DNA of 64,000 bases, taken from assembly GCF_034092395.1 (NCBI RefSeq), contig NZ_CP139301.1, positions 1,426,001 through 1,490,000 of the forward strand. The letters run 5' to 3'. Source of the DNA: Prochlorococcus sp. MIT 1307. GTDB taxonomy: Bacteria > Cyanobacteriota > Cyanobacteriia > PCC-6307 > Cyanobiaceae. Under the pieces are notes generated by a model. The model had not been told where the DNA came from. It searched no databases and saw nothing but the letters and a program-made list of their open reading frames with translations. Positions 42,673 through 51,343 of the stretch are shown here, piece by piece (position 1 is the first letter of the stretch; every line of letters begins with the position of its first letter). A program made the translations under genes and the position numbers.

Positions 42673-43413
42673 TTAGATTTTAAGACTTTTTAAGGCTGAA
42701 ATTGCTGCTTCTTTTTCTGCGTTTTTGCGAGAGCTTCCCCAGCCCTCTCCTATTACTTTATCTTCGATTTTTACTCTACAAAAGAATCTTTTAGGATCTC
42801 CATGTTCTTGAGAAACTTCTTGCACTGCATACTTCGGTAAGTTAAGTCCTTTGCCTTGGCTCCATTCTTGAAGAGCAGACTTAGAATTGTGTCGGTATGG
42901 GTCTTTCATAACTTGGAATGTTTCTTCTTGCCAATATGGAGAGAGCCAAATAATAATTTGACTGAGATCTTCTAAACATTCGTATATAGCTCCAATTAAG
43001 GCTTCAGTTGCTTCCGCCTGAAGAGTGGAAAGTGCAGCAAAGTCCTTTTCGGCTTTAGGGCCAATAATTAGTACTTTTTCTATCTTTATATTCTTTCCAA
43101 CTTTTGTTAACCAATCATCGCTTACGAGGATTGATCTAAGGGCCGATCTATCGCCAACTGTCATTCTTGGAAAGTTGTAGTCAATGAACTTTGTAGCAGC
43201 AAGCCTAAGAACTGCATCTCCTAGAAATTCCAATCTCTCATGATTGTATGAGCAATTTGCAGAGGTATGAGTTAATGCTTCGTTGATAATTTTGAACCCT
43301 AAATCTGTTTTTTGAAGAACAAATTTGTTGGGGTCAATATTTATGCGTGCCAATAGTAATTGCAACTGATTTGTTCGTTTCGTGGAAATTTTTTCATTTG
43401 TCTTTTGTTTCAT
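42673..43413 (-). CDS. rnc: Ribonuclease III
   Basis: RNase III cuts double-stranded RNA, including rRNA precursors. The 246-residue protein has the catalytic signature NHERLEFLGDAVLRLAATKFI near residue 58, a second acidic site QAEATEALIGAIYE near 133, and a C-terminal double-stranded RNA-binding domain: NSKSALQEWSQGKGLNLPKY near 177 and GSSRKNAEKEAAISAL near 227. The N-terminus has about 20 basic, low-complexity residues. ATG start. It lies 65 bp downstream of rnpB on the same strand, so two RNA-processing genes sit together. Confidence 0.95.
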   Translation of the reverse strand: MKQKTNEKISTKRTNQLQLLLARINIDPNKFVLQKTDLGFKIINEALTHTSANCSYNHERLEFLGDAVLRLAATKFIDYNFPRMTVGDRSALRSILVSDDWLTKVGKNIKIEKVLIIGPKAEKDFAALSTLQAEATEALIGAIYECLEDLSQIIIWLSPYWQEETFQVMKDPYRHNSKSALQEWSQGKGLNLPKYAVQEVSQEHGDPKRFFCRVKIEDKVIGEGWGSSRKNAEKEAAISALKSLKI

Positions 43414-43478
43414 TGTAATTTTGCTTATTGTTGTTTAATATCTTGACTATTTGAATTGGTTGCTAAATATATAAAAAG

Positions 43479-43888
43479 GGTGAAAGCAGGTCATAAGCCG
43501 GGTTCTGTTCACATTCTCGAAAGAGATGTGGGTGATCATCTATCTGGGACTGACGTTACCGACAGCCTCTAGCGGCTCATGTAATGGAACTAAGGCAGAT
43601 GACCAGCATTAGTTCCTTCGCCTTGCTCCTGGCCGGGGTTTACCTAGCCAGCACCTCTCGATGCTGCTGGTGCGCTCTTACCGCACCTTTGCACCCTTGC
43701 CTGTGCTTTGGGGTAAATGCCCCAGTAATAGCCATTGGCGGTGTGTTTCTGTGGCACTTTCCTCACGGTTGCCCGCACTGGGAATTACCCAGCAAGCCTG
43801 GCCATCGAGGAGCCCGGACTTTCCTCAATCGAATACAGAATGCGTATAGCAAATAAGTAACGATTGCGATCACCTCTCCTGCTTTCAC
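43479..43888 (-). ncRNA. rnpB: RNase P RNA
   Basis: The catalytic RNA that trims tRNA 5' ends. Read on the minus strand it begins GTGAAAGCAGGAGAGG and ends with AACCCGGCTTATGACC and CCTGCTTTCACC, so the two ends pair as helix P1. AGAGGAAAGTCCGGGCTCC near the 5' end is the conserved CR-I region. Length about 410 nt is right for bacterial type A. Coding frames across it are spurious. Ends are placed by P1 pairing and may be off by a few bases. Confidence 0.95.
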
Positions 43889-43896
43889 AGTCCATA

Positions 43897-43911
43897 ATGC
43901 CTTGAAGGCAT
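43897..43911. repeat. 15-bp palindrome between rnpB and tRNA-Arg
   Basis: ATGCCTT and AAGGCAT are perfect inverted halves around one G, in the 36 bp between two divergent RNA genes. It overlaps where the rnpB promoter should be, so it could be a control site, or chance. Confidence 0.4.
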
Positions 43912-43924
43912 AATTCATTCCAGT

Positions 43925-43998
<74 letters not shown>

Positions 43999-44096
43999 TG
44001 ATGTTGAAGATTGTTTTTTAGTGGTCGGTGCTACATCTGGTGGGGTGGGCAAACATGGCACCCTGCCGCTAGCGTATGTGAAGTGAAACAGTCGCT

Positions 44097-44426
44097 ATGA
44101 CCCAGCTTCACGATCTTCGACTTCGACTTCTTGTACAGCAGGAAAGTGAGAAAATCGCAAATTTACAATCGACTGAATTAGATCTTTCAGTTGTTCAAGC
44201 TAGATGCCTCTGCTGGTTAGCTCTTTTGGCTGAAGCCCATGAGGATCAGGCTAGTGATGCTGAACGACGAGGTGACACTGAACAGGCAATGGGTTGGTTT
44301 GCAGATTCAATGCGATTGAGGGATGTCATACAGGTTGTTACGAGTGTTGAGATTCCTCTCCCAGATAGCCTTCACCTTGAAGGGGATGAGGACAATTCTT
44401 TTGAAGAACCTCCATTAGCGGCATAG
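44097..44426 (+). CDS. Conserved hypothetical protein, helical
   Basis: A 109-residue, acidic, mainly helical protein with no membrane segment: LRLRLLVQQESEKIANLQ, ARCLCWLALLAEAHEDQA and RRGDTEQAMGWFADSMRLRDV look like three helices, the last two resembling a TPR-like pair. The acidic tail is LEGDEDNSFEEPP. I do not recognise the family. ATG start 44097. It lies 8 bp before the next gene, so the pair is probably one operon. Confidence 0.75.
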   Translation: MTQLHDLRLRLLVQQESEKIANLQSTELDLSVVQARCLCWLALLAEAHEDQASDAERRGDTEQAMGWFADSMRLRDVIQVVTSVEIPLPDSLHLEGDEDNSFEEPPLAA

Positions 44427-44434
44427 CAGATGTA

Positions 44435-44929
44435 ATGATGGTGGAAGCGCTAAGAGGGACTCCGGTGACTGAAGAGCCCTGCCAATGCCCTGACTGTCAA
44501 AGGTTTTATAGGGAGCATGATCGGTTAATTCGTGAGTTTCCCACTCTTCGCAATCAGCAAGAGTTGAATTGGGCAGCTTTGCAATCTTTTAGGACTCTTT
44601 CAGGAAGAGTGTTAGAGGATTTACAAAAGCAATATGGTGCTAGGGCTAGTCATCAGGATGACTCTGCTACATCGCTTTCCATTGCTGGAGAAGCTGAAGA
44701 AAAAGCTGACTCTCTTCAGCAAGCAATAGCTGATCTTGAAAATATTAATGCTCATCTTTTTTCAATAGAAGCATTGATGGAAAGAGTTTTTGATGTGAAA
44801 GTACCAGAAGCTATAGAACAAAAATTCCGTGAATTAGCCGATGAATTGGCTCCTGATCCTCTTAACGCAGACCGTCTCAGATTAAATAGATTGCTTCATC
44901 AGACGCCTGACGTTCCTGATAAAAACTAA
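44435..44929 (+). CDS. Conserved hypothetical protein with CxCxxC motif
   Basis: A 164-residue acidic protein. Near residue 16 the sequence PCQCPDCQRFY contains C-x-C-x2-C, a possible metal or redox site; with only three Cys, a complete zinc finger is not obvious. The rest is helical with coiled-coil character: EEKADSLQQAIADLENINAHLFSIEALMER is split over about residues 88-118. No family recognised. It begins 8 bp after the previous hypothetical; a second ATG at 44438 is equally possible. It is convergent with glgP. Confidence 0.78.
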   Translation: MMVEALRGTPVTEEPCQCPDCQRFYREHDRLIREFPTLRNQQELNWAALQSFRTLSGRVLEDLQKQYGARASHQDDSATSLSIAGEAEEKADSLQQAIADLENINAHLFSIEALMERVFDVKVPEAIEQKFRELADELAPDPLNADRLRLNRLLHQTPDVPDKN

Positions 44930-45021
44930 TTATCTTAACTCTTATAAATTCACGCTTAGCTTTAAGATGATTGTATATAGTTTAACAATTAATGGGAAAA
45001 ATTATAGTTAAGGTTGTTAGC

Positions 45022-47574
45022 CTATGATAATTTATTTGAAGAATTAGTTAATGAATTAACATCACAGGTTATTTCAACAGGGAATGGCTGAACATTCCAT
45101 ATTGATTCACAATATTCACGAATTGATCTATCTGATGAAAAGAATCCAGACCTTGCTGTATTTATAAGTGACATGCGATTCCACTCTTCACGATCTTGCC
45201 ATGCACGGCTGACATTGTCTTGTGACCTTAAATAGTCAGCAAAGTCAGCCATTACAAAGAATGGATCATTACCTGTAAGACTATTTAATAAAGGTTGAAA
45301 GAGCTCTGTATCACCATTACTGAAGTGGCCTAACTCTATTAATCGAATTGCTTCACTTAACTCTGGCAAGGCTTCAATATAACTTTTTGGGTCATAATTG
45401 TTATTTCTCAATTTCATGATCTCACTTTCTGTTTTCCCAAAAAGAAAGAAATTCTCAGCTCCCACTTGTTCACGAATTTCGATATTCGCACCATCAAGAG
45501 TTCCAATTGTCAATGCACCATTCATTGCAAATTTCATGTTTCCTGTACCTGAAGCTTCCTTTCCAGCAGTAGAAATTTGTTCTGAAAGGTCAGTAGCTGG
45601 ATAAACCTGCTCTCCAAGCTTTACGTTGTAATCAGGAAGGAATACAACTCTTAGGCGACCGTCCATATCAGGATCCGCATTGACCATTTCAGCAATGCCA
45701 TTGATAAACCTAATAATTAGTTTTGCCATGAAGTAGCCAGGAGCTGCTTTGCCTCCAAAAATGACTGTTCGAGGAGCCATTCCCTGTGCTTTTCCATTTT
45801 TTATACGAAGATATTGTGCAATTACTTGCAGTGCATTTAGATGCTGTCTCTTGTATTGATGGATTCTTTTGACTTGCACATCAAACATGCTGGCAGGGTC
45901 AACAAGGACACCAGTTTGACGATGGATGTAACCAGCAAGTTTTCTTTTTCCTGATAATTTAGCGGCACCAAATTTTTCGAGAAAGCTTTTGTCAAGCTGT
46001 TTATTTTCTAATTTTGTAAGTAATTCCATATTGGTAATCCAATCAGTTCCTACTTCTTCTGCCAGTAGTTTTGATAGTTCAGGATTGGCCAAGGCAACCC
46101 AGCGGCGAGGTGTAACTCCATTAGTTACATTGGTGAATTTTTCTGGCCAGAGTGCTGCGAACTCTGGTAATAACTGTCTTTTGATTAAGTCAGAATGTAA
46201 GGAAGCAACTCCATTAATGTGGTGGGCACCGATGGTCGCCAAATGTGCCATTCTTATTGCTTTGCCACCGTCTTCATCAATGATTGATAACTTTCTCAAA
46301 ATCAAATCATTTCCTGGGTAGCGCAGGCGAACTTGTTGGAGGAATCTGCGATTGATTTCGTATATCAACTCAAGGTGACGAGGAAGCAAGCTGCTAAATA
46401 GATCTAAATCCCATTTTTCAAGTGCTTCAGGTAACAAAGTGTGATTTGTATATGCAACTGAGCTGTTAGTGACTTCCCATGCTTTTTCCCATTCCAAATG
46501 GTAATGATCTATAAGCAAGCGCATCATCTCCGCGACTGCAATTGCGGGATGTGTGTCATTAAGTTGTACTGTCCAATGTTTTGAGAATTCTTCTATTGCT
46601 ATACCTCTTTTTTCGAGGCTTCTTAGCATGTCTTGAAGTGAACAGCTAACAAAGAAATGTTGTTGCTTTAATCTCAATCGACGTCCTTCATCAGTGCCGT
46701 CATTGGGATATAGAACTTTTGATAACGTTTCTGAAGCTACCTTCTCCTCTACTGCTCCGTAATAATCGCCAATGTTGAAAGCGTAGAAATCAAAACTTTC
46801 TGTAGCGTCTGCTCTCCAAAGCCTTAAACGGTTGCAAGTATTTACTTGATATCCAAGAACAGGAACATCATGCGGAATACCAATTGCGTGTTCTGTTGGT
46901 ATCCACCGTGATCGGTATTTACCATTTTCGTCTATGTAATTTTCTGTTCTTCCACCAAAGCCAACAAAGCAAGCTTCATCAGGTTGAGGAAGCTCCCAAG
47001 GCCAGCCTCCTTTAAGCCATTTGTCTGTTACTTCAACCTGCCAGCCATCTCTAATGAGTTGATTGAAAATTCCAAACTCGTATCTAATGCCATAACCAGT
47101 AGCTGGAATTTGCAAGCTTGCGAGTGATTCCATATAGCAAGCTGCAAGACGTCCTAACCCTCCATTCCCTAGGCCTGGTTCTTCTTCTACTTCCAGAATG
47201 TGACCTAGAGATTGAATACCAAATCGTTTTAATGCGGTCTCGGCTTCCTTCTGTATTCCAAGATTTAAAAGGTTGTTATTTAATTGTGGACCAATGAGGA
47301 ATTCAGCAGATAGATAGGCCACTGTTTTTTGTGGCTTTGCACGTATGGCCTCTTGGCTTGCTAGATACCGCGTCATGAGCCTATCTCGGACTGCATAACT
47401 CAGTGCCATATAAAGATCATGCAGACTTGCAGTTGGAGCTAGTTTCCCAAGCGTGAAAAATAAATGCTCGGTGATGCCATCAAATACTGCATCAGCTCCT
47501 ATGCCTGCTCTTTCATGGTCGGAGTAACAACCTGGTGTTGGAAGCTTTAGTTCTAAAGGCTTGGTGCTGCTCAT
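45022..47574 (-). CDS. glgP: Glycogen phosphorylase
   Basis: GlgP releases glucose 1-phosphate from glycogen, the dark-time carbon store. The 850-residue protein has EEPGLGNGGLGRLAACYMESLA near residue 130, the substrate region WTVQLNDTHPAIAVAEMMRLL near 340, VTNGVTPRRWV near 477 and the pyridoxal-phosphate Lys in ASGTGNMKFAMNGALTIGTLD near 675. The N-terminal regulatory part is short, as in bacterial enzymes. ATG start. It is divergent from the antiporter gene with 230 bp between; I see no clear regulatory site there. Confidence 0.97.
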   Translation of the reverse strand: MSSTKPLELKLPTPGCYSDHERAGIGADAVFDGITEHLFFTLGKLAPTASLHDLYMALSYAVRDRLMTRYLASQEAIRAKPQKTVAYLSAEFLIGPQLNNNLLNLGIQKEAETALKRFGIQSLGHILEVEEEPGLGNGGLGRLAACYMESLASLQIPATGYGIRYEFGIFNQLIRDGWQVEVTDKWLKGGWPWELPQPDEACFVGFGGRTENYIDENGKYRSRWIPTEHAIGIPHDVPVLGYQVNTCNRLRLWRADATESFDFYAFNIGDYYGAVEEKVASETLSKVLYPNDGTDEGRRLRLKQQHFFVSCSLQDMLRSLEKRGIAIEEFSKHWTVQLNDTHPAIAVAEMMRLLIDHYHLEWEKAWEVTNSSVAYTNHTLLPEALEKWDLDLFSSLLPRHLELIYEINRRFLQQVRLRYPGNDLILRKLSIIDEDGGKAIRMAHLATIGAHHINGVASLHSDLIKRQLLPEFAALWPEKFTNVTNGVTPRRWVALANPELSKLLAEEVGTDWITNMELLTKLENKQLDKSFLEKFGAAKLSGKRKLAGYIHRQTGVLVDPASMFDVQVKRIHQYKRQHLNALQVIAQYLRIKNGKAQGMAPRTVIFGGKAAPGYFMAKLIIRFINGIAEMVNADPDMDGRLRVVFLPDYNVKLGEQVYPATDLSEQISTAGKEASGTGNMKFAMNGALTIGTLDGANIEIREQVGAENFFLFGKTESEIMKLRNNNYDPKSYIEALPELSEAIRLIELGHFSNGDTELFQPLLNSLTGNDPFFVMADFADYLRSQDNVSRAWQDREEWNRMSLINTARSGFFSSDRSIREYCESIWNVQPFPVEITCDVNSLTNSSNKLS

Positions 47575-47804
47575 AACGAAATAAGAGATTGATTGGCTTC
47601 TTAGAGATTGTTCCCGCAGTGTTCAGGGATATTTGTGATTAATATTCGAAGACGGTAGCTCTACTTTTGAAGTGGGAATCTTCTTGACTTCAGATCCACA
47701 CCTGATTGGAAGTGAGCGGAAGATTATTTTCGTATGAAATGGCAAGATAATGTTTCTCGGTCCTTTATGTTTCAAGAAGGAAAAGAGTTTGAAAACTTCA
47801 ATCT

Positions 47805-49178
47805 ATGGATTTGCCTCAAGTGTTTTCAGTGCTCAGCACGCATGAAGTCGAAGTAGCAGAAACCTTAATCGGTGTAATTAATTTCCTCTTGATCTTCTTA
47901 GCCGCAAGGACTTTGGCTGAGGTTCTAGTCAGGATTAATTTGCCAACGATTGTTGGGGAGCTTTTGGCTGGGGTGCTGATTGGAGCTTCGGGATTGCATT
48001 TGTTAATACCTCCAACTACTGGGGCGCAATTAAATGCGGGCTTTGTAAATGTGATTAGTTCGTTGGCGTCAGTTCCCCCTGAGGCTGTTCCTGATCTTTA
48101 TTTCGAAACTTTTCCTTCGCTGCAGGCAGTTGCAACTCTTGGCTTATATGCGCTGCTTTTCCTAACTGGTTTAGAGAGCGAGTTAGAAGAACTCGTTGCT
48201 GTTGGTGCGCAAGCTTTCACAGTCGCCATGGCAGGTGTGATTTTGCCTTTTGTCGCTGGAACTGTTGGCTTGATGTTTATCTTTCAGGTTGATTTGATAC
48301 CTGCGGTTTTTGCTGGTGCTTCTATGACAGCAACAAGTATTGGTATTACTGCCAGTGTTTTTGGGGAACTTGGTTATCTCAAAACTCGAGAAGGACAGAT
48401 TGTTATAGGCGCGGCAGTGCTTGATGACATTTTGGGCATCGTCATCCTTGCGGTGGTCGTTGCTTTGGCTACAGGAGGCTCACTGCAGATTGCTCCCATT
48501 GTCAAACTTGTTTTGGCGGCCACTGTATTTGTAGTTGGGGCAATAGTTCTTAGTAGAACAGCTGCACCTGCTTTTGATTGGGTACTAGAAAGACTGAAAG
48601 CTCCAGGAGCTGTCGTGGTGGCTTCGTTCGTAATTCTTGTGTTGAGTTGTTTTGTTGCAACTGCAATTGGGTTGGAAGCAGCGTTAGGAGCCTTTGCCGC
48701 TGGCTTGATCCTCAGTAGTTCTAAAAACAATCACGCCATTCAACAGTCCGTATTACCACTTGTCTCTCTTTTTGCAACTATTTTCTTTGTGCTTGTAGGC
48801 GCAGGAATGGATCTTTCAGTTATTAATCCACTTGATCCCAGCAGTCGCTCAGCATTGGTAGTAGCAGGATTTATGTTATTAGTTGCAATTGTTGGGAAGA
48901 TAGCTGCAGGTTGGTGTTTCGTTATTGACAAGCCTACTGATCGATTAGTGGTTGGTTTGGGAATGATGCCTCGTGGAGAGGTTGGTTTGATTTTTCTTGG
49001 ATTGGGAACCAGTGCAGGCCTGCTAGGTCCTTCATTAGAAGCAGCAGTTTTATTAATGGTTATAGGAACCACTTTTCTTGCACCAGTTTTGCTCCGAATT
49101 GTGCTTAAAGATAAAACCCCAGGTGGTGGTAATACCATCCCTGATGATGTAGCAGCTAACCCTGTTGGACTTGTCTAA
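47805..49178 (+). CDS. Cation/proton antiporter, CPA2 family
   Basis: A 457-residue membrane protein with about twelve hydrophobic segments, a Na+/H+ or K+/H+ exchanger. NLPTIVGELLAGVLIGASGLHLL near residue 45 and YALLFLTGLESELEELVAVG near 118 are typical of the family. The ion-binding region is IGAAVLDDILGIVIL near 203, with the paired Asp, and PRGEVGLIFLGLGTSAG near 390. The C-terminus is short, with no regulatory TrkA domain. Which cation is moved cannot be told. ATG start. It is divergent from glgP. Confidence 0.92.
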   Translation: MDLPQVFSVLSTHEVEVAETLIGVINFLLIFLAARTLAEVLVRINLPTIVGELLAGVLIGASGLHLLIPPTTGAQLNAGFVNVISSLASVPPEAVPDLYFETFPSLQAVATLGLYALLFLTGLESELEELVAVGAQAFTVAMAGVILPFVAGTVGLMFIFQVDLIPAVFAGASMTATSIGITASVFGELGYLKTREGQIVIGAAVLDDILGIVILAVVVALATGGSLQIAPIVKLVLAATVFVVGAIVLSRTAAPAFDWVLERLKAPGAVVVASFVILVLSCFVATAIGLEAALGAFAAGLILSSSKNNHAIQQSVLPLVSLFATIFFVLVGAGMDLSVINPLDPSSRSALVVAGFMLLVAIVGKIAAGWCFVIDKPTDRLVVGLGMMPRGEVGLIFLGLGTSAGLLGPSLEAAVLLMVIGTTFLAPVLLRIVLKDKTPGGGNTIPDDVAANPVGLV

Positions 49179-49190
49179 CATCTTTACTGT

Positions 49191-49211
49191 TCAATCCAGG
49201 CACAGGATTGA
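49191..49211 (+). terminator. Weak hairpin after the antiporter gene
   Basis: TCAATCC and GGATTGA pair across a 7-base loop, 13 bp after the stop codon. There is no T run, so this is a weak candidate terminator. Confidence 0.3.
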
Positions 49212-49308
49212 CTTTGGAGATAAGGATGAGCAATTAAATAATTACCGTCCGAGATGAGAGTTGGTTGCCTAACATCTCATTCTTTAGTTCAGTCAGCTCA
49301 CTCTTTCG

Positions 49309-50262
49309 ATGTCTGCTTTAGCTGGTACGCCTAATGCCCCTTGGAGCTATTTAGGTCATGACGTTTATTCGGTGAGCTGTAGCCCTGCTGATGCTCCTTT
49401 GCAGGTGGCAAGCTTTAACAAAGAGAGCCCAGCAGTCTTGCTAGTTCATGGGTTTGGGGCATCAACAGACCATTGGCGTTACAACATTCCAGTACTTGCT
49501 CGAACTTATGAGGTTCATGCCATTGATTTGCTTGGTTTTGGCAGAAGTGCAAAACCTTCAGAATTGGAATATGGGGGAGAGTTATGGAAGGAACAGGTTG
49601 TTGCATATGTAAAAGAGCGAATAGGAAGACCTACGGTGATTGTTGGTAACTCTCTTGGTGGTTATGCCGCTTTGGCTGCAGGAGCTGCATTGGAATCTGA
49701 TTCTGCTGGTGTGGTTTTATTAAATGCAGCGGGATATTTCAGTGATGAGAAGTTCCCCTCTAAGCCAAAGGATTTTGGAGCAAAGTTGCGTCAAATGGTT
49801 GGCTTGGGCCTTTCAAGGGATCTTTTGGTTAAGTGGGTTGTTTATCCTTTAATGCAACGCTTGATTTTTGAAAATTTACGTAGACCTGGTGTTATTCGGA
49901 GTACTCTCCAACAGGTTTATATAGATCCTACTAATGTTGATGATTATTTAATTGAGTCGATTCGTCGGCCTTCTTTGGATCCAGGAGCATTTCAGGTGTT
50001 TCGTAAAGTTTTTCAAGCACGTGGATTGAAGGGTAAACCGATAGATGAATTATTTAAAGATTTAAAAGCGCCTCTCCTTTTGCTTTGGGGTGATAGTGAC
50101 CCTTGGCTGAGGAATGCAAAAGCCAAACAAGATAAATTTCGGGCATTTGCTCAAAAAGCTTCTTTAGAAGTTAAAGAGGTTCTTCTAAAGGCTGGTCATT
50201 GCCCTCATGATGAGGTGCCCGATAAGGTAAATGAAGCAATGCTTACGTGGTTGAAAGGTTAG
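49309..50262 (+). CDS. Alpha/beta hydrolase
   Basis: A 317-residue alpha/beta hydrolase. It shows LLVHGFGASTDHWRYNIPVLA near residue 46, the nucleophile elbow VIVGNSLGGYAALAAG near 110, the acid loop LLWGDSDPWLRNA near 260 and the His in LLKAGHCPHDEVPDKVNEA near 293. It is a paralogue of the hydrolase at 16613-17530, with the same HGFGAxxxHWR and GHCPHDE blocks. Similar plant plastid proteins exist, so a chlorophyll-related or lipid substrate is possible but unproven. ATG start. Confidence 0.88.
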   Translation: MSALAGTPNAPWSYLGHDVYSVSCSPADAPLQVASFNKESPAVLLVHGFGASTDHWRYNIPVLARTYEVHAIDLLGFGRSAKPSELEYGGELWKEQVVAYVKERIGRPTVIVGNSLGGYAALAAGAALESDSAGVVLLNAAGYFSDEKFPSKPKDFGAKLRQMVGLGLSRDLLVKWVVYPLMQRLIFENLRRPGVIRSTLQQVYIDPTNVDDYLIESIRRPSLDPGAFQVFRKVFQARGLKGKPIDELFKDLKAPLLLLWGDSDPWLRNAKAKQDKFRAFAQKASLEVKEVLLKAGHCPHDEVPDKVNEAMLTWLKG

Positions 50263-50326
50263 TAATTTGTCGGGTTGAGAAATAAGCTTCTAGCTGACCA
50301 TTTGGATTATTCGTAAGAATTGATTT

Positions 50327-51181
50327 ATGCCAATCACTTTTACTAGAAAAGAAGTGCCCTATCATCATTGGGAACTTTTGGATATTGATAGTTGTGATCG
50401 TATAAGAATAGTTCCAGAGCGAGGCGGCTTGATCACTGAATGGTTTTGTAATGGACGAGAGGTTCTTTATTTTGACTACGAGCGATTTAACCAAATCGGC
50501 CAAAGTGTTCGTGGTGGAATCCCTATTTTATTCCCTATTTGCGGAAATTTGCCTGGTAATTCTTGGAAATCAGGTAATCATGAATATAGGCTCCCACAAC
50601 ACGGTTTCTCGAGAGATCTTCCTTGGAAAATAGATTTCATGCATCATGATAAATGTTGTGTTTTAAGTTTGTGTGATAATGAAGCTTCGCGTGCAATGTA
50701 TCCATATTCTTTCCTGGTTGAAATTAAGTTTAAACTAGAGATTAATGCTATTAATTTTTTAATTAATATTGAAAATCGTAGTAAAGAAAAAATGCCTTTT
50801 TCTTTTGGTATGCACCCCTATTTTAATGTAACGGACTTGGGGAAAATAGAAGTTGATGGATTGCCCTCTAAATGTATTAATCACTTGAATATGTTAGAAG
50901 ATGATACTAAAAAACAACTGGCTGTTATTTCAGATGGGATAGATTTTATTTGTGGCCCTTCTAAACTTGTAACTGTGGTTGATTTGTTAACTCGTACCCG
51001 AGTTCATTTGCAACAACAAGAGCCCATGAATCTAACTGTTTTATGGACGGACCCACCTAGAAAAATGATTTGTTTAGAGCCTTGGACAAGCCCACGTGAG
51101 TCGTTGATTAATGGAGAACGTATACTTTTACTGGAGCCAGGAGCGATCCAAAAGTTAGATTGTAGACTTATGACTGATTAA
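50327..51181 (+). CDS. Aldose 1-epimerase family protein
   Basis: A 284-residue galactose mutarotase-like protein that would interconvert sugar anomers, perhaps of phosphorylated sugars. Motifs include RIVPERGGLITEWF near residue 27, RGGIPILFPICGN near 64, YRLPQHGFSRDLPW near 88, with the conserved His and Arg, and MPFSFGMHPYFNV near 155, with the second His. EPWTSPRESLINGERILLLEPG ends the fold. The gene is more AT-rich than upstream genes. ATG start. It begins 64 bp after the hydrolase and precedes the lactate genes on the same strand. Confidence 0.85.
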   Translation: MPITFTRKEVPYHHWELLDIDSCDRIRIVPERGGLITEWFCNGREVLYFDYERFNQIGQSVRGGIPILFPICGNLPGNSWKSGNHEYRLPQHGFSRDLPWKIDFMHHDKCCVLSLCDNEASRAMYPYSFLVEIKFKLEINAINFLINIENRSKEKMPFSFGMHPYFNVTDLGKIEVDGLPSKCINHLNMLEDDTKKQLAVISDGIDFICGPSKLVTVVDLLTRTRVHLQQQEPMNLTVLWTDPPRKMICLEPWTSPRESLINGERILLLEPGAIQKLDCRLMTD

Positions 51182-51343
51182 TTTAATGCTGACGAGCTTG
51201 CTTATTTCAAATCTTTTTTAAAGCATTTCCAATATCCAAATAATTATCTTACTCATGAAACTTCATTTCATAGTGATTTACATCTCTACTTGATGGATTT
51301 ACTCTTATAGGTGATTGGATAACCTCTTATGAGGTATTAAGAG
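51182..51343. promoter_or_regulatory. Leader of dld with hairpin and mini-ORF
   Basis: Just before dld, ACCTC (51322-51326) pairs with GAGGT (51331-51335) across TTAT. The GAGGT could act as the ribosome binding site, 8 bp from ATG 51344, so the hairpin would mask it. An ATG at 51329 opens a three-codon frame (Met-Arg-Tyr, stop at 51338-51340). The role of either is inference. Confidence 0.4.

Noticed and set aside
43584-43856. Two plus-strand frames of 90 and 62 residues
   Set aside because: They lie wholly inside the RNase P RNA gene on the other strand.
48374-49138. Two long minus-strand frames within the antiporter gene
   Set aside because: Antisense shadows of a conserved membrane protein, with Thr/Pro-rich translation.
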